Below the pieces are notes generated by a model, which saw only the letters and a list, made by a program, of their open reading frames with translations, was not told the origin of the DNA and ran no database searches. This document shows, piece by piece, positions 1 to 7,700 of a stretch of 13,957 nt of DNA (its first letter is position 1; each line of letters starts with the position of its first letter). Source of the DNA: Myxococcota bacterium. Lineage in GTDB: Bacteria > Myxococcota > Polyangia > GCA-2747355 > JAKLHH01. The stretch covers positions 1 to 13,957 of the forward strand of contig JAKLHH010000065.1 in assembly GCA_022710245.1 (NCBI GenBank), in the 5' to 3' direction. The position numbers and the translations under genes were made by a program.

Positions 1-1480
1 GCTCCGCCGAGGCCAGCTGCCCGACCGCCGCGAGCCGGCGCCCTGCCTCGAGGCGCACTCCGGAGAGGAAGCCCCCGAGGCTGACCACGAGCGAGAGCCC
101 GAGCAGCGCGCCCCCGATCCCCCCGACGAGCGCGGCCCTGCCGGAGGCGAGCCAGGCGCCTCTGCTCACCTGCGGCGAGCTGGTGGAGGCCGCGAGCCTC
201 GCGGCCGCGAGCCCCAGGCCGGGGAGCGCCCAGCAGAGGAGCTGCTGGGGCTGGAAGCGGAGGCTGAGGCCGAAGAGCGAGTGGACCGCGAGGGCGAGGC
301 CACCCGCGCCGGCCGCGGCGAGCAGCGCCCGAAGGCCAGCGTCGCTGGCCCGGCGCGCCGCGCGGAGCGGCAGCCCGACCAGGAGCCCGACGAGGAGCAG
401 CCAGGCGAGGAGCCCGGGCACGCCGGCCTCGGCGAGCTGCTCGAGGGGCTCGCTGGTCGCGTTGTCGACCTGGACGTCGTTCCCGGGGAAGTAGCGGGCG
501 AGCTCGGGCGCGCGAAAGCGCGGCAGCAGGTGCGGCAGGCTGCCGGGGCCGTGGCCCCGGAGCGGCGCCGCGGCGCCCATCGCCAGCGCGCCTCGATAGA
601 TGAGGAGGCGCTTCTCGACCGAGGGCCCGCCGAGCGAGAACGCACGGTCGCGCTCGCCGGGGTCGAGCGCGCCGAGGCGAGCCGCGACGACGATCAGCCC
701 GGCGGCGAGGAGGACCATCCCGGCGAGGAGGAGGAGCTGGCGCCACCGCCAGCGCCCGTGGGCCTCGTCGCGAGGCGACCGGACCGCGAGCGCGTAGGCG
801 CCGAGCCCCAGCGCGGCCGCGAGCCACCCCGCGCGGCTGAGCGTCGCGGCCAGCCCGCAGAGCTCGAGGAGGAGCGCGAGGCAAACCAGGGTGCGCGTAC
901 GTGCTCCATCGGCGAGGCGCAGCGCGGCGAGGCCGAGCGGCAAGCTCCCCGCCAGGAACGCGGCGAGCACCGTCGGGTGCGCGGTCGTCGAGCAGGCGCG
1001 GAAGTGCCCGACGAGGCCGCGCGTGTCGAGGAAGGGATCGAGCCGCAGCAGCTGCAGCACCGCGTACCCTGCCGCGAGCGCGCCCGCGCCGAGGAGGACG
1101 GCCAGCGCTGCTCGCAGGTCACGCAGCGCGGGCAGCGCCGCCGGCACCAGCGCGAGGAGCGCGATCCCGGCGAGCCGCGGCGACAGCGCCTCGAGGCCGA
1201 CGCCGGGGTCGAGGCCCCCGAGCAGCGAGGCGCCCCAGACCGCGAGGTTGAGGAGGAGCGCGCCGACGAGCGGCAGCGGCAGCGCGGCCCGCTGGCGTTC
1301 ACCCCCCGGGAGCGCCAGCCAGGCGAGGAGCCCGGCGGCGACGCCCGCGGTGAAGAGCAGCTCCTTGATCTGCGTCGGCGCCGCGCTGCCGTACCAGACC
1401 GCGAGGGGCACCACTCCAAGGACGGCGAGGACGACGCCGCGAAGGACGCGAGCCGGGAGGCAGGCGGACGGGACGCTCAG
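1..1480 (-). CDS. O-antigen ligase / Wzy-type polymerase family membrane protein, C-terminus beyond window
   Basis: This is a polytopic inner-membrane protein of the O-antigen ligase/polymerase type (WaaL/Wzy superfamily, PF04932), which transfers or polymerises undecaprenyl-linked glycan on the periplasmic side. About 493 codons are visible and the 3' end is outside the window. Seen in the translation: many Leu/Ala-rich helices, a GHFRACSTTAHPTVLAAFL segment near residues 158-176, LSRAGWLA at 214-221, GHGPGSLP at 309-316, and a large-loop motif with DNATSEPLEQLAEAG at 339-353 followed by VPGLLAW. This order (SRAGW, GxGPG, then N..E..E.G.PG) is typical of the family. No ATG or well-placed GTG opens the frame. 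CTG at 1480 overlaps the TGA of the upstream P-domain gene and keeps the first helix, so it is used as a provisional start. A GTG at 1414 would cut into that helix. The gene is probably translationally coupled to the P-domain gene. Ligase and polymerase cannot be told apart here. Confidence 0.8.
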   Translation of the reverse strand, partial: MSVPSACLPARVLRGVVLAVLGVVPLAVWYGSAAPTQIKELLFTAGVAAGLLAWLALPGGERQRAALPLPLVGALLLNLAVWGASLLGGLDPGVGLEALSPRLAGIALLALVPAALPALRDLRAALAVLLGAGALAAGYAVLQLLRLDPFLDTRGLVGHFRACSTTAHPTVLAAFLAGSLPLGLAALRLADGARTRTLVCLALLLELCGLAATLSRAGWLAAALGLGAYALAVRSPRDEAHGRWRWRQLLLLAGMVLLAAGLIVVAARLGALDPGERDRAFSLGGPSVEKRLLIYRGALAMGAAAPLRGHGPGSLPHLLPRFRAPELARYFPGNDVQVDNATSEPLEQLAEAGVPGLLAWLLLVGLLVGLPLRAARRASDAGLRALLAAAGAGGLALAVHSLFGLSLRFQPQQLLCWALPGLGLAAARLAASTSSPQVSRGAWLASGRAALVGGIGGALLGLSLVVSLGGFLSGVRLEAGRRLAAVGQLASAE

Positions 1481-2130
1481 CGGCGGCGAGTCCGCGCGCC
1501 GAGGACGACGGCGCCGAGGAGGAGGAGCGCGAGCGAGAGGGCCGCGGCGCCTCGCGCCGGGGAGACATTGCAATCGCAACCCGCGGTGCTGCGGTGCTCC
1601 GCGTAGGTCTCCATGCTGGCGCGGCTTCCATCCGCGCCGAGGTCGGCGGTGAGGCTCCAGCGCTTCAGCAGCGCCGGGTGAGCGCTCTCGAGATCGAGGG
1701 TCCACTCGCCGGTGACCCGCTCGCCGCTGAAGGCGGCGAAGGCCTCTGCTGGCGCCACCCCGGCGGCGCCGAACCAGCCCTCCAGCCGATCGGCGCGCGC
1801 CGCCGCGCTGGTCGAGCCGTCGGCGACCAGCACGCGCGTGCCCGTCGGAGAGACCAGGTAGACCTTCAGGGTCCGAGGATCACGCGACTCGACGTTGAGA
1901 TAGACGGCGAGGCGCTGGACCACCTCGGAGGTCTCGTCGAAGACGAGCCGGGTGGACGCCCGGCCAGCGACCTGGACCGGAGTGGCGTCAGCCATCGAGA
2001 CGGTGCGCACGCGGGGCGCTGGGTCGGGGCCCGCGCTCGCTCGCTCGCCAGCCAGCCCGAGCCAGAGGCCCACGGCGGCGATCAGGCCAAGGACGCCCGC
2101 GCCGAAGAGCTTGGAGCGGCCACCCGTCAT
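1477..2130 (-). CDS. Secreted P-domain protein with MYXO-CTERM-like sorting tail
   Basis: This 217-residue exported protein probably carries a proprotein-convertase P-domain (a beta-sandwich often attached to secreted proteases) with no protease domain beside it. An N-terminal hydrophobic stretch (about residues 8-28) fits a signal peptide. Residues about 58-165 show the P-domain pattern: VQRLAVYLNVES, then TLKVYLVSPTGTRVLV, then FSGERVTGEWTLDLES, then KRWSLTAD. The C-terminus has Cys185-Asp-Cys187, a hydrophobic helix (about 195-211) and a final Arg-Arg-Arg, matching the layout of the MYXO-CTERM signal, in which the Cys region is processed and anchored at the surface. ATG at 2130 is preceded by an AAGGGG-type ribosome binding site about six bases away. 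The gene lies immediately upstream of the ligase-like gene, with overlapping ends, behind the promoter at 2165-2194. Its role is unknown; a surface-anchored binding or accessory protein is an inference. Confidence 0.82.
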   Translation of the reverse strand: MTGGRSKLFGAGVLGLIAAVGLWLGLAGERASAGPDPAPRVRTVSMADATPVQVAGRASTRLVFDETSEVVQRLAVYLNVESRDPRTLKVYLVSPTGTRVLVADGSTSAAARADRLEGWFGAAGVAPAEAFAAFSGERVTGEWTLDLESAHPALLKRWSLTADLGADGSRASMETYAEHRSTAGCDCNVSPARGAAALSLALLLLGAVVLGARTRRR

Positions 2131-2164
2131 ACAGCACCCCTTTCGAGGTCAACAGCTTGCTTCC

Positions 2165-2194
2165 AGCATAGCGGAGCGCCGCTCGCAGGGTCAA
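2165..2194 (-). promoter_or_regulatory. Sigma70-type promoter for the P-domain / ligase gene pair
   Basis: Read on the minus strand, TTGACC (2194-2189) is followed after 18 bases by TATGCT (2170-2165). These match TTGACA and TATAAT at five and four of six positions. Transcription would start near 2158, giving a short leader that contains the AAGGGG ribosome binding site before ATG 2130. It is among the few AT-enriched spots of this intergenic region, which supports the call. Confidence 0.55.
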
Positions 2195-2319
2195 GCAACG
2201 CCCCGGAAGCATGGGCTGCATGATGCGTGCCGCTGCAGCGCGCCCGCCAAGTCCTCGCGCTGCCAGCCTCCCGCTGCAGGCCGAGCGCTGAGGGGTGGGT
2301 GGCAAGCCCTCGGACGGGT
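2195..2319. other. Intergenic stretch without recognisable feature
   Basis: This is the left part of the 341-base divergent region between the P-domain gene and the GT-C gene. I see no convincing ORF, RNA gene or strong hairpin. CCGCTGCAG occurs twice (around 2230 and 2272), which is too short to interpret. Confidence 0.5.
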
Positions 2320-2532
2320 CCCGCTGTCACCACCCAGCCGCGCTGACGCTCGGGTGCGCTCCCGTGCTACAGCGCGCGTCCCCCTCGGTATCCCGGTGGC
2401 GCTGGGGCGGCCCGCTGTCACGCACCCAGCCGCGCTGACGCTCGGGCGCGCTCCCGTGCTATAGGCGGATCGTGCGAGCGCGCGTCCCTTTCGAGCTGCC
2501 GGTCCTCGCGATCGCCATCCCGGTGGCGCTGG
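2320..2532. repeat. Duplicated promoter/start block upstream of and inside the GT-C gene
   Basis: The block at 2320-2369 recurs at 2411-2461 with one substitution (gggtgcg versus gggcgcg) and one inserted base. Sequence after the first copy also matches the coding start of the gene: agcgcgcgtccc at 2371-2382 recurs at 2477-2488, and atcccggtggcgctgg at 2390-2405 recurs at 2517-2532. The collinear order suggests that one segment holding the promoter and the first 20 or so codons was tandemly duplicated, after which the upstream copy lost internal pieces, including the start codon. Confidence 0.75.
2435..2465 (+). promoter_or_regulatory. Candidate promoter for the GT-C gene, probably leaderless
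   Basis: CTGACG (2435-2440) and TATAGG (2460-2465) are separated by 19 bases. The -10-like hexamer ends six bases before the GTG at 2472, so a start point about seven bases downstream would fall on the start codon. No purine-rich ribosome binding site precedes it. The upstream duplicate has TACAGC at the equivalent place (2368-2373) and is probably inactive. Confidence 0.4.
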
Positions 2533-3818
2533 TGCTGCATGCGGGCGCGCTGCGGAGCAGCTTCGTCCTCGACGACTTCGCCTGGCTCGAGTGTGCCGCC
2601 GACGCGCGCGCCCAACTCGGCCACGTGCTGACGCTGCACATCTCGCACTTCTTCCGGCCGTTGCCCCACCTCCTCTTCGCCGGGCTGAGCGCCGCTGCGG
2701 GGGCGCGGCCCCTACCCTTTCACCTGGCGTCGCTCACGCTGCACCTGCTCTGCGCCACCCTCCTCGCGCGGCTCGCGCTGCGCCTGACGGTTGATCGCGT
2801 CACGGCCTGGCTGGCGGCGCTGGCCTTCGTGGTGATGCCGGCGCACGGCGACGCGGTCCTCTGGGCCTCCGCGATCAGCGAGCCCCTCGGCGCCGCGCTG
2901 CTGCTCGCCGCGCTCCTCGGCTGGGCGCGCTTCCTCGACCCCGCGGCTGCCACCGCCGTGCACCGGCGCGGCTACACCCTCTCCCTCGCCTCGCTGCTGC
3001 TGGCGCTCGGTTGCAGGGAGTCCGCGATCACGACAGCGCCGCTCCTCGCCCTCCTGCACCTCGCGCTCGCCGCCCGCGGCCGGGCGCGCCAGGTCAGCTG
3101 GCGCGTCTACCTGCCCCCCGCCGCGCTCCTCGCCGCCTATCTCGGCCTGCAGCTCTGGCTGCAGCGCGCGAGCCCGCTCGTCAGCGACGGGAGCTGGCGG
3201 CTCGGCCTGCACGCCGGACCGCAGCTCGTCGGTGCGCTCGGCCTCCTCTTCTCGCTCTTCTGGGCGCCGCTCGTCGCGCTGCTGGTCGCGATGATCTTCC
3301 GCCCCTCGCCGGCCCCGACCCGTGCGACGCTGCGCGCGGCGCTGCTCCTCGTCAGCGCCGCGGTCCTGGCGCTCCTCCCCTACACCTTTTTTCGCTTCCA
3401 CTGGAGCGCACTCCCGCACCGCTACTTCTATGTCCCCTCGCTGGCGGCCGCGCTCGGCGCGGCGCTCGCGCTGCGCGTGCTCCTCGCGGGCGGGCTCGCC
3501 GCCCGCGTCCTCGGCCTCGCGGCGGGGTTCCTCCTCGCGGTCGGTGGCGTCCACCTCGCGGCCGAGCAGCGCGACGCCCAGCTCCGGCTCGCGGCGCGCC
3601 ACGAGCGGTTCTTCGCCGCCGCGCTCCGGCTCCCGGCCGGGCGGCCGGTCGTGCGCATCCAGGGCGGCGTGCTCGAGGGGCAACAGCTGCGGGCCGCGAT
3701 GCGGCTGCGCTACCCGCACGCCGGCGTCCGCTTCGAGAGCGGGCGCGCCGCCCCCAGCGACGGGGAGGCCGTCTGGCGCTGGGACGAGCAGAGCGGCCAG
3801 CTCCACCCCGTGCCCTGA
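2472..3818 (+). CDS. GT-C-type polytopic membrane glycosyltransferase (PMT/TMTC-like)
   Basis: This 448-residue inner-membrane protein resembles the GT-C fold enzymes, which use polyprenyl-phosphate sugars as donors on the outer face of the membrane. After a first hydrophobic helix (about residues 10-27) comes FVLDDFAWLE, with the Asp34-Asp35 pair expected in the first extracytoplasmic loop. Next come FRPLPHLL (61-68) and HLASLTLHLL (84-93), a combination common in PMT and TMTC (DUF1736)-related proteins, and GCRESAIT (180-187), corresponding to the usual KE motif after a helix. About ten helices are visible up to residue 360, then a short soluble tail. GTG at 2472 is the only start that keeps the first helix and lies just after a -10-like element. 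It is divergent from the P-domain gene and convergent with the DUF2807 gene. Acceptor and sugar cannot be predicted. Confidence 0.72.
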   Translation: MRARVPFELPVLAIAIPVALVLHAGALRSSFVLDDFAWLECAADARAQLGHVLTLHISHFFRPLPHLLFAGLSAAAGARPLPFHLASLTLHLLCATLLARLALRLTVDRVTAWLAALAFVVMPAHGDAVLWASAISEPLGAALLLAALLGWARFLDPAAATAVHRRGYTLSLASLLLALGCRESAITTAPLLALLHLALAARGRARQVSWRVYLPPAALLAAYLGLQLWLQRASPLVSDGSWRLGLHAGPQLVGALGLLFSLFWAPLVALLVAMIFRPSPAPTRATLRAALLLVSAAVLALLPYTFFRFHWSALPHRYFYVPSLAAALGAALALRVLLAGGLAARVLGLAAGFLLAVGGVHLAAEQRDAQLRLAARHERFFAAALRLPAGRPVVRIQGGVLEGQQLRAAMRLRYPHAGVRFESGRAAPSDGEAVWRWDEQSGQLHPVP

Positions 3819-3831
3819 TGGGTGATCGCTC

Positions 3832-3852
3832 GTCGCGGCAGCTTCGCGCGAC
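3832..3852. terminator. Weak hairpin between convergent genes
   Basis: GTCGCG (3832-3837) can pair with CGCGAC (3847-3852) across a nine-base loop, in the 59-base gap between the GT-C gene and the DUF2807 gene. There is no T-run on either side, so intrinsic termination is only a possibility. Confidence 0.25.
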
Positions 3853-3877
3853 CGCCTAGCCTGCGCGGCCGGCGCTC

Positions 3878-4525
3878 CTACTTCTTGACCAGCGCGCCGG
3901 CGCCGGAGATCTGCCGCTTGACCTCCTTCGGATCGCCCCAGTAGGCGACCTTGCCGGCACCGGAGAGGGTCACGTCGAGGGCGCGCGAGGCGAAGACCTC
4001 GACCCCGGCGGCCCCGGAGACGCTCACCTTGACCTCCTCGGCCTCGAGCTCACGCGCGGTGACCTTGCCGGCGCCGGAGATCCCCAGCGACAGCGCGCCT
4101 GTCTTGCCCTGCAGGGTGAGGCTGCCGGCACCGGAGAGGTGGACGCCGAGACGAGCGTTCTTGAGGGCGGTCACGGTGCCGCGCACGGCGCCCGAGCAGT
4201 CGAGCGCGCTGAGGTCCTTGACCACCGCCTTGAAGAAGAGCCGCGTGGGGTCGATCGGCCGCTGCGAGCCCAGCGTGAGCTTGCCGCCGCTGACCTTGGT
4301 CTCGATCAGCGGGAGGAGGTTCTCGTCGCTGGTGAGCTCCACGCTCTGCCGCTCTCCCACGCTCACATCGAGCTCGAAGGCGCCGCCCACGTCGAGCTCC
4401 GTGAAGGGCGGGAGCGTGCGGGCCTCGCTCTTCAGCTTGCCGCTGCCCCGCTCACCGGCGCCGAGCTGGCAGCCAGCCGCGAGGAGCGCTCCGGCGAGGG
4501 TGAGGATCTCGATCGTCCGTCTCAT
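3878..4525 (-). CDS. DUF2807 (GIN-domain) lipoprotein
   Basis: This 215-residue predicted lipoprotein starts MRRTIEILTLAGALLAAGCQ: an N-terminal charge, a hydrophobic core and a lipobox ending at Cys19. The mature part begins with LPPFTELDVGGAFELDVSVG (39-58) followed by QSVELTSDENLLPLIETKVS, the hallmark of the DUF2807 head-GIN family. It ends in repeated SGAG units (LSGAGSLTL, ISGAGKVTA, VSGAAGVEV, LSGAGKVAY, ISGAGALVKK), which build a right-handed beta-helix in family structures. ATG at 4525 has a strong GGAGGTG ribosome binding site at 4537-4531. It is on the same strand as the radical SAM gene, 168 bases downstream across the 57-bp repeats, so co-transcription is possible but the hairpins may interrupt it. 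Its function is unknown; no evident link to glycan synthesis. Confidence 0.9.
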   Translation of the reverse strand: MRRTIEILTLAGALLAAGCQLGAGERGSGKLKSEARTLPPFTELDVGGAFELDVSVGERQSVELTSDENLLPLIETKVSGGKLTLGSQRPIDPTRLFFKAVVKDLSALDCSGAVRGTVTALKNARLGVHLSGAGSLTLQGKTGALSLGISGAGKVTARELEAEEVKVSVSGAAGVEVFASRALDVTLSGAGKVAYWGDPKEVKRQISGAGALVKK

Positions 4526-4579
4526 CGCACCACCTCCGGAGCGCGTTCTACCGCAGATCGTTCGACGGGCACCACCCCC

Positions 4580-4738
4580 TCAGGTGGCGCGCACGCTGCG
4601 CAGCGTGGCGACCTGCCGCCGGAGGGACACCACCCCTCAGGTGGCGCGCACGCTGCGCAGCGTGGCGACCTGCCGCCGGAGGGACACCACCCCTCAGGTG
4701 GCGCGCACGCTGCGCAGCGTGGCGACCTGCCGCCGGAG
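4580..4738. repeat. Three 57-bp tandem copies of the 3' end of the radical SAM gene, each with a 16-bp palindrome
   Basis: Units begin at 4580, 4637 and 4694; the third is partial and is the genuine end of the gene. The shared 45 bases are identical in all three. Read on the minus strand, each holds the last codons of the gene, its TGA stop and, for the outer copies, a 12-base spacer. The period is 19 codons, so reading past any stop stays in frame. Each unit has the perfect palindrome CACGCTGCGCAGCGTG (4592-4607, 4649-4664, 4706-4721) inside a wider imperfect inverted repeat CAGGT...ACCTG. It could form stable hairpins that protect or terminate the transcript. Perfect identity suggests recent duplication. 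Confidence 0.9.
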
Positions 4739-7700
4739 CGCCTCGAGCAGCGCCTCGCGGTCGCCGCCGCCCGCGAGGAGCGGCGCCAGCTCCACCTGCT
4801 TGCCCTCGGCGAGGTTCGTCTCGCGGACGGGGATGCCGAGCTCGCCAGCGAGGGCGAGGAGCCGGCGCCCGCGGTCGAGCCGCACCTCCGAGGTGAGCCC
4901 GCCCGCGACCCAGCGGTGGTGGTAGTCGCGCTCCGGGAGCTCGAGCCCGAGCGCGCTCGCGCGCCGGTGGAGCGGGGTGTCGGTGATCAGGTGCAGCGTG
5001 TTGATCGACTTGATCTCGTCGATCGCGGCGGCGTTCGCGCGCACCAGCTCGCAGGTGCGCTCGAAGTCCTCCTCCTCCTCGCCCGGGTGCCCGACGATGA
5101 GGAAGAGCGCGGTGCGGATGCCGGCCGCGTGCGTGCGCTGCACCACCTCGGCGGCGTCGCGGCTGCTGAAGAGCCGGCGCTTGCCCATCCGCTCCAGGAC
5201 GCGGTCGGAGCCGCACTCGACGCCGAGCTGGAGCTCGACGCAGCCGGCGCGCCGGAGGGCGCGCAGCAGCTCGGCGGTCAAGGTGCGGCTGGGCAGTGCC
5301 TCGCCGCTCCACTCGAGCTCGAGGCGCTCAGCGGCGAGGCGCCGGCAGACCTCGCCGAGCACCGCGACGTCGCCGTTCAGCACCGGATCGCAGACGGTGA
5401 GCTTGTGGACACCGAGCTCGCGCACGTAGCGGCAGGTCGCCTCCGCGATGGTCGCGGCCGAGTGGCTGCGGTAGCGGCCGTCGAGGACCTTGCCCTTGCA
5501 GAAGGCGCAGGCGCCGATGCAGCCGCGGCTCCACTCGACGACGAGGCCGTCGCCGAGGTAGCGCGCGAGCTCGAAGTCCTCGAAGCCTGGGAAGGGGACA
5601 CGGTCGAGCGGCAGCAGCCGCTCGCGCCGGCGGCGGGGCCCCGGTCCTCGCGCCTCCGCGGAGCCCTCCGGAGAGAGACCGCGGGGCCCGTCGGCCTGCG
5701 GCGCGAGGACGCCGGGCACGTCCGCGAGCTCCCGGCCGGCGCGCGTGGCGAGGATGGCGTCGCAGAGGAGCTGCTCCCCCTCGCCGAGGGCGAAGCCGTC
5801 GAGGGCGCCCGCCAGGCTCTCGACGAAGATGCGGCGGTACTCGGGCGTGCCGCAGGCCGGGCCGCCGAGGAGCACACGCTTTCGCTCCCCGCCTGGCCGC
5901 GCCTTGACCCGCCGGATCAGCTCGATGGTGCAGCGCTCCTTGGGACCCACCACGGAGAAGCCGAGGAGCGGCGCCGGGTGCTCGGCGATCAGGTCCGCGT
6001 ACGCGTCGAGGTGCGGGCCGAGCAGCTCGAGGAGCAGGTTGAAGGCGCCCTCGTCGCTCCAGTAGCACTTGTTCTCCACGTGCCAGAGGAGCTCCCAGCC
6101 CGCGCCCAGCCGCAAGAAGAGGTCGAGGTTGAGATCGAGCACCTCGAGCGGCAGCCCCTCGGCGCGCGCATAGCCCGCCAGGTGAGCGAGCCCAACGGGT
6201 GGGTTGTGGATGCCCCAGGGGGGCAGCGTGATCAGCAGCGCCTCCGGTGCGCGCTCCCGGTCGGGACGCCGCTGCCAGGGCGAGGGCGGCGCCTCGCGGG
6301 CGTGAGCTCGCTCGGCGATGGATGGGAGCTGCGTGGCTCGCGGCGCTGTCTCTGCCGGCGTCCCCGACGGCGCGCTCGAGGCCCCCTCCTCTTCGCCTGA
6401 CGCGGCAGGCGCGGCTGGCGCGGCTGGCGCCGCGGGAGTCGCTCGCGCGGGCGCCGGGGCTCGCGGCGCGAGGCGGGGGCGCTCGGGTGGGCGGACCGCC
6501 GGTCCCAGCTCGAGCGAGCCGGGGACGCCGGTCACGTTGCCCTGCTCTCGTCCTGCGGACGCTCCGCGATGAAGGGCAGACTCTCCGGCGGAGGGGAAGC
6601 CCCGGCCGAGTCCCAGGGCCCACTGCACCGCGGCCTCGCCCAGAAGGGCGAGCTCGTGCTGCACGTCCCCGCTCGCCTGGAGCGGGCTCCGCCGCAGCTC
6701 GCCGAGGCTGCGCAGCAGGGGGCGCAGCCGGAGGACGGCACGCGCCGCGGCTGGTGGCTCCTCCTCGGCAGGTCCTGGCCGCGTCATCCCGGCGCCGACC
6801 CCCTGCCAGCCCGGCGGCCGCCAGCGCGCTCTCTCCGGCGCGGACGCGCCGCCCGCGAGCGCGCTGCCAGCCTCGGGCGTCTCCGCGCGCGGGCCCTCGC
6901 CGCACCCGGCGGCCCGCTCCAGCCACGCCGTTGCCTCCTCGACCGTGCGCAGGGGCGCGCATGGCACCGCGAGCTCGGCCAGCAGCGGCGGCGGCGGCTC
7001 GCCGTCGGTGAGGACGAGGAGGGCGCGCGTGGGCTCGCGCTCGCGCAGACGGCGGAGCACCTCGAGCAGCACCGCGCGGCACTCGCGGCGCAGCAGGAAG
7101 ACCAGCCGCTCTGCCGGGAGCCGGCGGCTGCGGTCCACGCAGAACTCCACCTCCTCCGGGTGGCGCAGGACCACCTCCGTCGAGGGATCACCGCTGACGC
7201 CGGGCACGGGCCGCAGCGCAGGCAGCCGGGAGAGCACCTCGCTGCTCAGATCCTCGAGCCCCGCCCCCAGCGTGAGGAGCTCCTCACGCCAGCCGGGCGC
7301 CCGGTCCTCGCGTCCCTGCGGGACGCTCCGGGATGAGGCAGCGGGCGCCCGGTCCTCGCGTCCCTGTGGGACGCTCCGGGATGAGGCAGCGGGCGCCGCG
7401 CAGGGGAGGACGATCAGGCCCAGCGACCGCCGCGGCGGGTCAGGCTCGACGATCGCCTCCTCGCAGCGGCTGCAGGGGAACCCGTCGGGGAGCGGCTCCT
7501 CGCCGGCGACGATGGCGCGCACGCGCCGGTGAGCGTCCGACCCCCAGAGCTCCGCGATCGAGCTTCGGCGCAGGCTCCCCACCACCACCCGCCTCCGCCA
7601 GTCCATGCAGCAGAGCACCACGTCCCCGTTCCAGAGGACGTGCAGCATCTCCGACCACCAGAGCCCGCGACAGCCGCGAACGCGCGCGTTCCGCGGCCCG

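Noticed and set aside
281..1606. 441-codon plus-strand open frame
   Set aside because: Its product is almost entirely Arg, Glu, Ala and Gly and has no domain pattern, while the opposite strand encodes a coherent ligase-type membrane protein. It is a GC-rich antisense artefact.
4580..4738. CRISPR-like array
   Set aside because: The units are contiguous tandem copies with identical 12-base intervals and no distinct spacers, and the last one is coding sequence.
4139..6400. 753-codon plus-strand open frame opposite the radical SAM gene
   Set aside because: It crosses the DUF2807 gene, the 57-bp repeats and the radical SAM gene and shows only charged low-complexity sequence, whereas the minus strand has intact catalytic motifs.
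6250..7400. Frameshift or two separate genes within the radical SAM frame
   Set aside because: No stop or frame change is visible between the halves, and residues about 385-470 look protein-like. No internal start with a good ribosome binding site stood out. Fusion is kept, with assembly error noted as the remaining risk.
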